In this document: positions 32,791-44,727 of the stretch, in pieces
Position numbering within the stretch: position 1 is the stretch's first letter
Layout of the letters: each line of letters starts with the position of its first letter
Assembly: GCF_002099425.1 (NCBI RefSeq)
Contig: NW_018344057.1
Coordinates: forward strand, 7,866,001-7,930,000
Reading direction: 5' to 3'
From: Phascolarctos cinereus
Taxonomy: Eukaryota; Chordata; Mammalia; Diprotodontia; Phascolarctidae
DNA: 64,000 nt
The notes under the pieces: model-generated
The model's database searches: none
What the model saw: only the letters and a program-made list of their open reading frames with translations
Told to the model about the DNA's origin: nothing
Translations under genes and position numbers: made by a program

Positions 32791-32984
32791 GTATTGTGTT
32801 AAAATTGTATCTTGTTCTGGACCCCCTGATCACCACCACCCCTTCTAGTTAGTATGGCAAGTAAGTTTATAAGTAACCTATATAAAGGGGTAATAGGAAA
32901 TAAGACAGCAAAGAAAAACCTAGAAGTCATGTATAAATCATCCCAAAGATCAAAGGAATATAAATTACAAATTGTATTATATAT

Positions 32985-33210
32985 TAGGAGCAGTCAGAAA
33001 ACTCATCTTCCTAAGTTCAAATCTGGCCTCAGATATTTACTAGCTGTGTGACCCTAGATACTTTACTCTGTTTGCCTCACTTTCCTCATCTGTAAAATGA
33101 GCTGGAGAAGGAAATGTCAAATTGCTTCAGTATCTTTGCCAATACAACCCCAAATAGGGCCCAACAGAATTGGGCATGACAGAAATGACTCCAGAAAAAC
33201 AACAAAATCA
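32985..33210 (+). mobile_element. CORE-SINE with RTE-like tail
   Basis: 'ttcctaagttcaaatctggcctcagatatttactagctgtgtgaccctag', 'tgcctcactttcctcatctgtaaaatgagctggagaagg', 'cagtatctttgcc', 'aattgggcatgacagaaatgactcc' and a final AAC-rich tail. Nearly full length, missing part of the head. Confidence 0.88.
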
Positions 33211-33389
33211 TATAGTAACCAAAAGTCACATCCTGGCAATATGTGCCGAATCAGGGCATTTGGGAACCATGATATATAAATCCCAAACAAATTCCAGACC
33301 TCCACAGGTGCAGACCTGCAGAGCTTCAAAAGGCACTGATAACTTGGGAATGATGTAGATCTGTCAACTTTGAAGGTTTACTGATAACT

Positions 33390-33824
33390 GGGATAAGTTA
33401 ATGCTCTAGCCCCCAGGTGGCACAGATAAGAGTTGGATTCTTTCCCCCTAAAAAAAAAAAATCTTTAAAAATGGCCTCGAACTGCTGCCCCCCACCCAGC
33501 CCTCTTCCACCTCCTAAGGGTCCATCCATGCTGCCTCGTGCTCCCAACTCTAATTCATACTGCCATGAGTGGTTGTCTGTGCTTCTCCCCCTCCCCTTCC
33601 CCTTCCCCATGCTACCTGCCTCCCCCTCCCACCCCTTTCTCTGTCTCCACGCACTTGTCATCACTTATTTCTGTATTTTCTGTGCTATTTGCCCTGACAC
33701 CCTTTGCGGTTATTAATAGTGTGATTGCCACCCCATTTCCCTGCTGCCAATTGCGGTCTTTCCTGGCAAGCACCCAAAGAACCAGGTGTGCCTGCCTCCA
33801 TTTCATAAATTAACAATCAATTCA
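33390..33824. other. C-rich unique sequence
   Basis: Pyrimidine-rich, with open frames of 88-99 codons on both strands caused by low complexity (Pro/Ser/Leu). No gene evidence. Confidence 0.4.
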
Positions 33825-33930
33825 GGGATAAAAATCATACCTACCTCTCAAGGTTGCTAAGAGGATAAAATCAGATAGTATTTTCAAACCATCAAGTACA
33901 TATAAATGCTAGCCATTATTATTATTATTA
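33825..33930 (+). mobile_element. MIR-type SINE tail
   Basis: 'catacctacctctcaaggttgctaagaggataaaatcag', 'caagtacatataaatgctagccattattatt'. Confidence 0.65.
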
Positions 33931-34059
33931 ATATCATTAAGGGCTATGAACTACAGCAGTATGACCTTGGGCAAGTCACTTAAACTCTGTCTAGAGCTTA
34001 GAGACATCGCTGCAAGGCTAGTAGAATTGAGCACGGGGTGAACCAGGAGAAGGCCAGAA

Positions 34060-34275
34060 AGCAAAAAGGATTTGGGGTTAGGAGAGATGTGTTTAAATCC
34101 AACCCCTGATATTTATAGTTATCTGTAACCTTGGGCAAGTCAGTTAGCCTCAACTATCTCCTATGGGAAATGCAGATAATCATATTTTTATTCCCTGCCT
34201 CACAGGGCTGCGGTGAAAGAAATACTTTTACAAACCTTAAAGAGCTCTATAAGTGAAAATTTTTAGTATTTTGCT
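34060..34275 (+). mobile_element. MIR-type SINE
   Basis: 'gagatgtgtttaaatccaacccctg', 'ctgtaaccttgggcaagtcagttagcctc', 'tgcctcacagggctgcggtgaaag', 'aaagagctctataagtg'. Head, CORE and tail all visible. Confidence 0.75.
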
Positions 34276-34429
34276 TCCCCCCCCCCCATCCACCCATAGA
34301 GATTTGGGAATCAGGTCCTGTACACCCAAGATACTCTGAAACCATTTGCCCCTTTATGGAAAGGAAATTTTCCCCCAGCCTGCCACCCTCCCCATTGCTC
34401 CCCACCCCCACATGCTCCTAGAGGAAGGA

Positions 34430-35475
34430 GGTGAAGAAATGGTTCCTCCTATCTAGCAGATTCCGGGGGTGTCACTGGGACTGGCAACAGGGGAAGGTCA
34501 GGCAGGGGGAAAAATGTAGTTTTCAACTTCCCAAATGCCACCGTGATATTTACAGGAGCAATCATGCAAATGTTATTTACTGTGACAAATGCATTTCCAA
34601 AACAGATGCCTCCCACAATCTATCCACTTGGCTGCTTCGAAATGAAACAATTAATTTTTTTTTTCCGGGCTCCCGGGAGGGGTGCTATTGTTTCAGAGGC
34701 CGGGGATGGAGGTTTAGCAGCCAGAAGGCAAGATCAGCTGAGATCCCCACCCTCTGCTGCAGAAAATCCTAGGGAGTCCGCTTTGCCTGAACTAGAGACG
34801 CGAAAGGACAGAGGTCAAACACCCTCATTTGGTCGGTTTTGTCTCTTGACTCAGAAAAGAAGCAAAACAGTTGGTCAAAAGCTGGATTTCTCCACGATCG
34901 CAGATTGAAGCAACTGTAGCATATGCCCAAGCAAGTGGGGATAAAAGAAAAAGAAAGTCCATGCGTGAAGTACTCAGCCCCCAGGCAGGATTCAGCAAAC
35001 AGCCACATTCGAGAAGGTGAAAGCCAGCTGTTCAGCGGCACTGTTTAATTTGCTACGCACTTGCTTACCTTGCCAGCAGATTTCAGGGCTGCGGGTTATC
35101 TGGACAACCACTACTTGCTTGGCCCCAGAGACTAGCGAAGACCTTGGGGGTTGGGGGGCGAGGCCCTTGTTTAAACACAGCTGGAGCTGGTGTAATGATT
35201 CCCCTCCGCTTTCACCCACATTTGAACGAGGCAGGCCCAAGGCTCAAGAGCAGAGCTGGTGGAGGAGTCAAACCGTTCGATCTTTGGTGATGTTTACTGG
35301 GTGGCATATGGGCAAATAGAGCAGCAACAAACCAGATAAGCTATGGGAGAGGTGGTGTATTTTCCCACGGTAATCTTATGGGGAGTGTTTCTGGCTACCA
35401 ACACAAGTAGCTGCTTATGAACCCAAGGCTCACATGTGCCCAAGGTCAAGTTGGATGCTGCCCCGTAACCCAGGA
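34430..35475. promoter_or_regulatory. Repeat-free, relatively CpG-rich island; possible regulatory element
   Basis: About 1 kb without any recognisable repeat in a window that is otherwise mostly repeats. CpG dinucleotides are clearly more frequent than around it (for example 34670-35280). It holds a perfect octamer ATGCAAAT at 34564-34571 followed by a TTATTTAC forkhead-like block, and CAGCTG E-boxes near 35027 and 35174. Frames of 70-121 codons overlap on both strands and show no domain. A regulatory element is an inference; an unrecognised untranslated exon is the alternative. Confidence 0.3.
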
Positions 35476-35477
35476 AT

Positions 35478-35747
35478 TTTATTGTTATTCAGTCGCTAAA
35501 ACTGTGGTCATTCTGACCATGTATCTGACTCTTTGTGACTCCATTTGGGGTTTTCTTGGCCAAGATACTGGAGTGGTTTATCGTTTCCTTCTCCAGCTCA
35601 TTTTATAGATGAGGAAACTGAGACAAATAGGGTTAAGAGATTTGCCCAGGGTCACACAGCTAGGAAGTGTCTGAGGTCAGATTTGGACTCAGGTCTCCCT
35701 GACTCCAAGCCCAGCACTCTATCTGCTGTACCACCCGCACATCTAGG
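35478..35747 (-). mobile_element. CORE-SINE with RTE-like tail, antisense
   Basis: 'attgttattcagtcgctaaaa' and 'atgtatctgactctttgtgactcc' (RTE-like tail), 'atttggggttttcttggccaagatactggagtgg', 'ttttatagatgaggaaactgagac', 'gggtcacacagctaggaagtgtctgagg', head 'gcactctatctgctgtaccacc'. Nearly complete, with a small internal insertion near 35495-35515. Confidence 0.92.
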
Positions 35748-35935
35748 GGGCACACACTACATAGTAGGTACTGGGCTAAACCCTGGGAATACAATAAAAA
35801 GCAAAAACACTGGCTCTCCCCTCAAGGAGCTCATTATATAAATACAATATATTAATAGTATTGGGGAAGACAACATGTAAAGTATTAAGTACACACCATA
35901 TGTATACAGCATAGAGGGTGGATTGGTATTGCTTG

Positions 35936-36300
35936 TCCTTTGTTTTCAAAGATGACTGATGACATCACAATATTGGAGCCACGGTGTGGTGCATTCAGCT
36001 GATCGGTCCAATATGAGTTCAGTTTGGAAGGCACAATCACAGATTGGGCACAAGTGGTTGGTCCATTAGAACATTTAAGGTGGAGGCTTCTGGATTCATG
36101 CAGCTCATGTTTCCTTCACGTTTCTACGATTCTGCTTTGCTCATGGGGTATAGCACCTTCTTGGGTGCTGGCACACCACGTTGGACAGTCTGTGCTAGTG
36201 TCTGCCATGCCTCACAAACAATACTAAAGTTCTTCGGAGGTACCTTGAGAGTGTGCTTAGAACACTTTTTCTGACCACAGTGTGAGCGCTTACCTTGTGG
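35936..36300 (-). mobile_element. TTTGTCC-tailed element with a different body
   Basis: Starts 'cttgtcctttgttttcaaagatgactgatgacatcac', the same ~40-bp terminal block as the 530-bp family, but the remaining ~320 bp do not match the other copies. It may be the tail of a partner LINE or a second SINE sharing that LINE's 3' end. It sits inside an L2. Confidence 0.55.
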
Positions 36301-36766
36301 GAGTTCTCATAATCTCAGACAGAAGGTACTGGGGAGGGGTAGGAGTTGTAGAGAGGAGGGAGGTGGGCAATGACCAGGTCTCACCTGCAGAAGGCGAGAT
36401 TTGTGCTGAGTCTTGAAGGAAGCCTGGAAAGCCAAGAAGCAGAGTTGAGGAGAAAGAGCATTTGGGGTATGATGGGCAACCAGTGCAAAAGCACAGGGAT
36501 AAAAGATGGCGGCCACGTCCAAGGAAATGCAAGCAGAAGAGCCTAGCTGCATTTTAGAGGACATGGAGGAGAGTAAAGAGTCTGACTGTGCTGGAGAGGT
36601 TATATTTGACCCTGGGGGTAATAGGGAGCAGCTGTAGTTTGTGGAATGAGAGAAGGGAAGGTGACCTGGTCAGACCTACTCCATGAAAATCACATTAGGA
36701 GCTGCATGAAAGACTTGGAATGAAGTCAGAAGAGACTTGAAGCTGAGAGCCCAATTCGAAGGCTAT

Positions 36767-36922
36767 CACAGGACAGCCAGGTGGAGCAGTACATAGAGCC
36801 CCTGCCTTGGAGTCAGGAGGACCTGAGTTCAAATCTGGCCTCAGACACTTGACACTTACTATCTGTGTGATCCTGGGCAAGTCACTTAACCCCAATTGCC
36901 TCACACACACACACACACACAA
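36767..36922 (+). mobile_element. Young tRNA-headed CORE-SINE in L2, with 8-bp target duplication
   Basis: 'acaggacagccaggtgg ... cttggagtcaggaggacctgagttcaaatctggcc ... gatcctgggcaagtcacttaaccccaattgcc', with a tail turned into (CA)n (36903-36920). AAGGCTAT at 36759-36766 and 36923-36930 flanks it. Confidence 0.92.
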
Positions 36923-37554
36923 AAGGCTATTGCAATAATTCAAGTGACAAATGAGAGCTGTCATTGTGAGCGCAGAGAAGAGGATATGTAAGAGAGATGC
37001 TGTAAAGCTATATATGACAAAATGTGATAACAGATTGGGTACGTGTAATGAGTATAAGTGAGAATGGAAAGATTACGCAGAATCTTCAAGCCTGAGTCAC
37101 TGGGAGGATGGTGATACCCTTGACAATAATAGACAATGGGAATGAGAGAGAAAGAGTTTTGTTAAGGTCATGATGAGCTTGAGATGCCCATAGGACATCA
37201 TTCTGGCATGTCCAAAATGCAGTTGGTGATGCAGGACTGGTTCTCAGGAGAGAGATCAGGGGCAGATGTGAAGATCTGGGAATCACTTGCATGGCCGTGA
37301 TAATTGAATGCATGGGAGTTGATGACATCACCAAGTGAAATAGTTTAGAAGGAATAGAGAAGGTGAACCAGAACAGACCCTTGGGGGATCCTTGTGGTTA
37401 GTGGGCATGACAGGAATGAAGATCCATCAAAGGAGACTGAAAAGGACGGGTCAGACAGGTAGCAGGAGAACAGTGTCACAAATACCTGGAGAGGAAATAG
37501 AAGATGATCAGCATTGTCAACAGTGGTCAAAAGGTCTGGAAGCATGAGAAGTGA

Positions 37555-37577
37555 AACAAACAAACAAACAAACAAAC
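37555..37577. repeat. (AAAC)n simple repeat
   Basis: Five to six AAAC units at the edge of the L2. Confidence 0.9.
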
Positions 37578-38025
37578 ATGGTGTCGTTACTAATTTTGGA
37601 GAGGGGCTCTGGGTGTTGAATGATGAGGTCAGACTTGGACTGTGGAGGTTTTAGAAGAGAATGAGAGGAAAGGAAATGAAGGCACAGAGCTGTAGAAGTA
37701 TATTAAAAAGCATCCTTTTTAGTTTCTCTAGAAATATCAGGAAATATTTCCCTGGCATAAAAGCCCTTTCCAGACCTAGATGCTCTAGGACAAGAACAAA
37801 GGTCTTTTCCTAAGGAAACAGATTAAGTTTGGTGGAAACTGAACTTTTCCACCTCTTATCTGATTAAGATCCTTGCCTTCTCCATCCCCTGAAGAAATTG
37901 AGTTGTGCCTCCTCTTCTCCATTCAGGACTGATAGGTTGATCTTTGAGAGGAGACCTTAGTGACCCTTAAGGGGAGTAACTAAGGAAGGAATTGAGTAGT
38001 AGCTGAAATGTTAACCCAAGAGCTA

Positions 38026-38275
38026 GGCAGCTAGGTAGTGCAGTGGAGACATTACTGGTCCTAGCATTAAGAAGACCCGAGTTCAAATATGGCCTCATAC
38101 ACTACCTGTGTGACCTTGAACAAGTCACTTAACCTCTGACTACCTCTGTTTCCCCTACTATAAAATGAGGACAATAATAGCAAAAGTGGTGAGGATCAAA
38201 TAAGATAACATTTATAAAGCACAGTTCCTGGAACAGGCAATTAATAGTAATTAATAGTAGGCAATTAATAAATGA
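38026..38275 (+). mobile_element. tRNA-headed SINE with MIR-type tail
   Basis: 'aggcagctaggtagtgcagtgg', 'cgagttcaaatatggcctc', 'cctgtgtgaccttgaacaagtcacttaacctc', 'tataaaatgaggacaataatagc', 'gtgaggatcaaataagataacatttataaagcacagttcctgg'. Full length. Confidence 0.88.
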
Positions 38276-38279
38276 GTAA

Positions 38280-41020
38280 ATTCTTATCCCTTTTCTTCCT
38301 TCTACAAGATTCTTATAAATGTTACCTTAACTGGTCTTGGGATAGAGACATGTCCAAGGGGACAGAGACCATTTAAAAGGAAGACCAAATCTATCAGACA
38401 CACAGGGAGAAGTATTTGTGCATGTCTGTGTTTGTAGCTACTTCATATGTACCAGCAGAAGCCCTTCTATTAAGCCACCTACTAGTTCTGGAACTAAGTC
38501 AATTATACCAGACCATCAAAAGAGAAAGCGAGGGAAGCTGAGCCTAACTCAGTGCCCCAGTGGCAGGGATACTTCCCTTACCCTCTTCTTGATATTAGAT
38601 AGTACATTTTGCCTGACATTTGTGCCCCCACTGCATGAGGAAGAATCTCATTGCTCCCAAGTACTCTGACAGTTACACAGCCTAGTGGCTGTCTGCCCTG
38701 GGACTTTCAGCTGGTTAAAAGTAACAAGTTTGTCAACTCTAATTTCTTTAGTGTATGTGAATCTGCTCTGTATTCAGAGATATAAAGGCCTAAGGAGTGC
38801 CTAGCCTTTCATAGTAAAAGGGTCTATGATCACAATATCACAAGGACACTCCTCAGAAGCCTCTGACTGATGACTCAAGAAATTCTTCTGCTCCTTTGAG
38901 AGTGCTTGACCAAAACTGGTCAGTGGACCATCCTGCCTGAGAGTGGCTGAATTCAATATGAATAGATCCTCAGCAATGGGAAATGAGGTTAATGCCTCTG
39001 TGCCCAGAAAAAGGATGATTTTTCTTTGTTATAGGGTTGGATCTAGATTCAGTCTATGAGTCAGTGAATTCTGAGAACAGATCTTCCTTGATGCAGGTGA
39101 GGTCAGAATTGACGGTCCAGCTTGTGAAAAGTTAGGAAAACCTCAGAAGGAGGGACAGAGCATTTTTAAATGTCTGTCCTAGGAAAAGACAGCATTTGTA
39201 AGTATCTCACTCAGATGAAATGTGCAAATTCTTAAACAAAATGGTTTCATATCTCACTCGGTAGAGTAATGAAATGTGCGGATTCTCAGACAAAGTGTTT
39301 TAGCTGGTTTAATTTCAAATATGATGCTTTGGTCTAAATTAAGAGTATACTCAATAGATTTTTGGTTGTCAATGAAAGATTACTAGCAACAGAAATGTTT
39401 GTTTTTATCTTTTCTGTGTGTTTGTGTCAATATTTGTTCAAGAAAAAGGTGCTCAGAATGAAAGCTAGTTTTAAAATTTGACTTGTTTAAACAGTGTTTG
39501 AAAGCCCATTTCTATATGATTCTCCTCATAGACATATTCTATGGCTGCATGAGGGGTGGAGTTAGCTAGAGCTTGAGAAATTAGAAATGTTGACTTTTGG
39601 CTTATAGTTTTGAGAGAAGACACACTTCTGGCTTCTAGCTTTGAGAGCAGACATACAGTTGCAGGTTTTTGTCAGGGAACAATTCTGAAGGGAGAGAGAC
39701 TCTGGAAAGAAGCAAACATGATAAAAGTGCAGGCTCCTAGAATATATGTTGTCTTCTTTCCAGAGCCTTTTCCTTCAGAGACTTCTCCCTAAAGAGACTC
39801 TACAACCACTTGCTTCTCTCTCAAAGGTGGAAGCCAGTAGCCAAGGATCTCTCTTCTCCCAAGCTCATCCTTCATGAAAGTGTGAAATATCATGTCACCC
39901 GTCTCTACCAGTGAGAAAAGGTTTTTTGCAAATTAACTTTAAGCCATGGGTTATAGTGATGATTCCAAAAAGTAGAGGAAAAAAAGCTCCTAAAGCGTTT
40001 TCAGCTTATCTGGTTCTTAAGAATCCTACTCTACAGTTGCCATTCTCTTACATTTTCTTGTCAGGTTGGAAAGGAAGCTTGTTTAAATTGATGTGAGGAA
40101 AGGAGTTGCCTCAGGAAAAAAAAACAAGTAAAAATACTCTTAAGGGGAAAAGGCAATTAATTCAGAAAAGGCTAAATTTCATTTTGAGAGTTTGTTTTGC
40201 CTGGCCACAGTGGGCTTCTGAATGTTTTTGGCTGAATTTAATTGCCTGGTAATTAATAGTAAAGTCATTAAAAAGAATTAGCATTGACCATGCATTTTTA
40301 AGTTTTAAGTGAAAAAGCTAATTTGGAAATGTATTATGTAGCAAAAAAAAATGATGTCAAAATTGTCTGTAAACCTGGAAGTTTCAGATAAACTGAAAAG
40401 GCAAAGTTCACCTAAAAACAAGAGTTTTGCAATGAATTTTAGGTACCTAAGAAAATTGATTTGAGGGGAGGGAGTAGACAAATTCCATAGAGAAAAAAAG
40501 GAAATTAACTCTAAACACAATTTGAAACATGATTTGGAAACAAAGAAATTAACAATATCAGGCAGAAATAGAAATACTGAATCAGTGCAAAGAGGAATGC
40601 AAGTTTATAATTGGCAAGAATCAGTTAATCAGAATCAGAAAAGAAAAATAAATAAATTAGATTTAGTTTATACTCCCACAGAGAATAGACTGGAAGCTCA
40701 ATAAAGGTCAATAAGAAACATAAAAAGATGCTCTTAAAAGCAGAAAAAATTGTAATGCAACATATATGTGGTACTGTTAACTCAACTAGTGGCCAGACTG
40801 AATGATTTCAATTTCAGATTCCCCAGCAGCAGAGAGAAAAGCTGAAGATTGCAAAAAGTGGTGATACAAGTTTAAACAAGTTTCAGACATCATTGAGATG
40901 AGAAGAAAGTAACTTGACTGCCTCGCCTCTAGAACTTCCAGACTCCATTTGGATAAATGCTTATTTCCTCCCCAGAGAGTTGGAGGTTAATTTTAAGATT
41001 TCTAATGATTAAATTTTTCC
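38280..41020. other. Long unassigned stretch with two short tandem duplications
   Basis: About 2.7 kb without an assignable repeat family. Two local tandem duplications occur: ~50-bp units at 39203-39249/39250-39300 and 31-bp units at 39594-39624/39625-39655. Frames of 60-83 codons have no domain. Old retroviral or other fossil sequence is possible but not supported. Confidence 0.4.
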
Positions 41021-41027
41021 AAGCTCA

Positions 41028-41280
41028 GGGGCATTTTGGTGGCTCTGTGGATAGAGTGCTCGGCCTGGAGTTAGGAACACTTGAGTTCAAATCCAGCCTC
41101 AGATACTTACTACCTGTGTGACCCTAGGCAAGTCACTTAACCCTGTTTGCCTCAGTTTCCTCATCTGTAAAATGAGCTGGAGAAGAAAATGGCAAACCAC
41201 TCCAGTATCTTGCCAAGAAAACCTCAAATGCTGTCATCAGGAGTCAGACATGACTGAAATGACTCAACACCAACAAGAAG
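41028..41280 (+). mobile_element. Full-length CORE-SINE with RTE-like tail
   Basis: 'aggggcattttggtggctctgtggatagagtgctcggcctggag', 'gagttcaaatccagcctcagatac', 'gtgtgaccctaggcaagtcacttaaccctgtttgcc', 'aatgagctggagaagaaaatggcaaaccactccag', 'gagtcagacatgactgaaatgactc', 'aacaccaacaag'. This is the best example in the window of tRNA head, CORE, linker and RTE-like 3' end in one unit. Confidence 0.95.
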
Positions 41281-41528
41281 TTTAACTTGAGACCCTAAAA
41301 TAACTGGAATCATGAGACGACCTTTAAAATCGAGTGATTTAAAATTTAGATTTATATTTGGTTTGATAAGTTAATTGGGAACATTATTTTTCATTGCACA
41401 GTTAATCTGTGCTCTAAATAATGACTGCTGGTGCCACAACTTTGTAGCTACAAAAAGTGACGAATAGTCTTTACTGGTTTCTGAAGGCAACCAGTATAGA
41501 ATGCCCACAATGTCTGGGGTTTTGTTGG

Positions 41529-41530
<2 letters not shown>

Positions 41531-41580
<50 letters not shown>
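41531..41580. repeat. (GT)n microsatellite, 50 bp
   Basis: 25 perfect GT units. Confidence 0.98.
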
Positions 41581-41581
<1 letters not shown>

Positions 41582-44500
41582 ACAAACAACCATCAGTCTA
41601 ATGTCATTAGACTGGCAGTAAGTTTGTTTTTGTCTCAAATCCATGAGACCATTTCACACTGGTATTGTATTTATAAGGTTCTTGAGTTATAATTTTGGAA
41701 ATGATGATAAAGACATACTGTCGAATTTTGGAACCACACCTAGAGTATCATACATTTGTAACTTGAGGATAGATACTCTCTGATCAGAATGCTGTGATTG
41801 ATTTATGAATTGGAGCTATTTACATCGACCATTTTGTCTAGAAGACAAAATATTCTGGTTAATGACTTACTTAAGTATTCAAATGAGTGTACTCTGGTTT
41901 GTCAAAGAGTACATTCAGGTTTGGTAAATGGTATATTAGACTTTAGGAAGGAAGTTGGAAATGCTATTTAAGAGCATGGTTTGAAAACAGTTAAGCTCTC
42001 AAGAACCAGCAGTCTTTCGAAGACTGTCTTCATTATTTTTCAGCGATAAATTTGGAGATTGTTCCTCAGACATGCAAACCATTCTACTTATTTGTGTCTC
42101 TCTTCCCTTCCCTTCCTTTCCCTTCCCTTCAAATGACCTTCTTATCAGGTTTGTTAAGCTTGTATCAATGGGTATTGGTGAATGGGCAATTTAAAACCCT
42201 AGGCAACCACCTGCAGGATTCATCTCCTTGATGTGATACGTGTCCAGTATACCTTTCCCTGAATGGATGTGAACCTGAATGATTAAGTGCATAGTTCAGG
42301 AAAGTGAAAATGTTTTTTAAATAGAAAAATTCAGCCCACAAACAAATTTGGAATCTTTACTCTTGTGGACTGCATGAAGCTTGCACAAATGGCTTGTCCA
42401 CCCTCGGATACTAGTTTTGACTTTACACAAGGAGCATGAAAAGATTCCCTCACTTAGAAGGTGTTTGGTTTGAGTGACACGATTGACAATTCTGATGCAT
42501 GGGGCAAATTTAATTGATCAAGAATGGGTAGGCAGCAGTACACCCTAGTCAATCCCAATTAGGAAAATTTATAGTATTAAGATAAAGGTCTGGCCCTCTG
42601 CCCTAATTTGAACTTTTGCTCATCTCTAGATAACCCAAGACCTCTTTATGTTTGAGGCAAAAAAAAAAATGAAGATACAGGAAACTTCTAGGTAAAGGAA
42701 GCGAGCAAAATATCATCTGTTCCTGGAGAATGACAGAGAAGGACTTTTGGAGAAAGAAAAAAAGGAAAGAACATTTTGTGGGGAAATTCTCTCAGTTCCT
42801 AAATATGTGAATACCACTGATAGGATAGCTTCAGTCAGAGACCTCTGTTCCAAATAGTTGCAGAGCCCAAAGGCTCACGTCAACATTTCCCTTCTCTACA
42901 AGAGCTCTACTCTCCTTTCAGTTTTTCTTTTTTCCTACTGAAAATTGTTTCTGATACTTTTCATCTCTGCTCATTAAATCCGGGGTCCTTGGGAGTTGCC
43001 CCACTGCTTCTGCTGTTCATCTTTTATAGTCCCCATTCCTTTGTCTCAATCTACTCTCTTACAGATTGTGTACCCCTTTAAGAACTCCTGACAAGTCCAT
43101 CTTGCAGCTCAAAGATTTCAATCCTTACAAACTGATTTAAGGGCTGAGAGGAAATGCTCGTCTTTTTAAACAACAAGGAGCACCTGTCAAATCTCAAACT
43201 TTTGTTGCATACCTCCCCAAGGTTTGGACCTTTGCAATTCCTTGTAAAATTTACTGTGGTACACTTGATATATGGAATTAGATAATACAACCTCAAATCA
43301 CATCTGTATTTAACAGGAAAAAAAGATGATTAAACCAGTGGCCCAGGTAATCAAATTATGGTGCCATATTTAGCAAACATATCTAAATAATACATGCAAC
43401 AAAGTATGGAGAGGCCATGCAAGATGATAGAGTAGAATGATTTGGTTCATCCACGTTCTCCCCCTAAAACTATTGCACAAAGAGCTAAAAAATGCAATAG
43501 ACTGAGTATTGAATTAGAAATTTTTTTTTAATCAAAGTGAGTCATTTTACCAGCTCAAGTTGGCATATTCATATAATGCAAACATATATAATTTGTATAT
43601 TAGTAAAGGCAAATAAAATAATAATAATAATGGTATGCTATAAAATAGTAAGATTACACACACAACTAGCAAAACTAAGCATAGTTAAGAAACATGGATG
43701 TCACTAGAACAAATAAACAGAGAGAAATAATAAAACCTGTTGCACATTCAGCCATCAGCACATGTTTAATGAACATACCATTATATGTAAAATGCACATT
43801 GCATGGAAAAACATTTAACATTATCATTCAACCACATTTCATCAGCTTTATCTTAGATAATACAAGTTAATCTGGTCATTGGTTGAACAATCCTTGTGCC
43901 TCTGTGACCCAATGACCAACTTACCCCAAATACCACTGCCAGTTGACAATGATTAGGCTGATCCTAATTCTCCCTACAACTGTAGTCCTACTTTCCTACA
44001 CCTGAGCTTATAGAGATTCCAGGCTGGTTAGCAGTGTTACTATGCTCTGTGGGGCATATCTATACTTAGGAGTCTCTGTGCCTGAAATACTTAGAAAAAT
44101 AAGTGTTATCTCTAGATTCAGTTCTCTCCCCTTATTTGGGATAGTTGTTGGAGTATAGTTGACAAAGTTTTCCCCACTTGAAATGTCTATTTCTGGGTCG
44201 TTGCCTGTGTTAGGCAGACTTTGCATGAATGGCAGGTAATCTCTCTTGCCTGGAGTCTGCTGAGATGAAGGTCCATCAATCTTCATTTATCTATCGGTGA
44301 TTACCAATATTCTAAGACCCATTCATCTATTAAGGATTACTGTGGATTATCTTTTTAGGGCCCTCTCCAGCTTCTGAGACTATAGTACTATTAAGTGCTG
44401 TATAATATATAGTGTATACTATCTTAACAGCCAGGTCACCCAGTCTCCCCACAATTAAACACAAGTACCTTTCCATCAATCTGCTGAGACATGTGTCCCA

Positions 44501-44725
44501 CAAACATCATGACTTCTCAGCAGAACTCTTGTTTTCTTATTGAAACTTTCTATCTAGGCCACGTTGCCCTCCACCTGCTCCTCACCTTGACCAGCACTCT
44601 ATGCATAGAGCCTGGACCAATGCAACCTGGGCCTTTTGAATCCATACCCCCACCCCTCAGAAGTTAGTCCACTCATCTTTGGAACACCAGCCCTGGGACC
44701 TAACCATCTTGATCGGTGATTGAGT
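41581..44725. other. Long unassigned stretch
   Basis: About 3.1 kb, AT-rich in 43300-43900, no repeat family recognised with confidence. A 92-codon minus frame at 44008-44286 shows no known motif. A small piece at 43410-43490 faintly resembles the start of a marsupial L1 5'UTR. Confidence 0.35.
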
Positions 44726-44727
44726 GA

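Larger units (their letters stand above)
35750..37575 (-). mobile_element. L2 LINE, RT to 3' end, split by two insertions
   Basis: Minus-strand L2. The RT part at 37575-37080 reads blocks such as SFSVSFDGSSF and RIPQGSVLVHLLYSF, which match the L2 'SYLSDRSFSVSF' and 'GVPQGSVLGPLLF' motifs. Towards 35750 the antisense 3' landmarks follow ('aggagctcattatataaatac', 'gtaggtactgggctaaaccctggg'). Insertions at 35936-36300 and 36767-36922 interrupt it. About 1.3 kb of L2 remains; the frame is broken by stops. Confidence 0.78.

Noticed and set aside
33417-33716. 99-codon plus frame, Pro/Ser-rich
   Set aside because: Low-complexity C/T-rich sequence; open on both strands.
34543-35319. 121- and 100-codon frames in the CpG-richer island
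   Set aside because: Frames overlap on both strands and in different registers, have no recognisable motif and no clear start context. The island is better described as possible regulatory DNA.
39800-40900. Possible old retroviral coding region
   Set aside because: Some Lys/Asn-rich frames recall degraded gag, but no diagnostic motif (major homology region, zinc knuckle, protease or RT) could be found.
43410-43490. L1 5' end
   Set aside because: Only faint similarity over ~70 bp ('aagatgatagagtagaatg'), not enough for a call.
44008-44286. 92-codon minus frame as a retroviral or host gene piece
   Set aside because: No motif recognised; the length is expected by chance in 64 kb.
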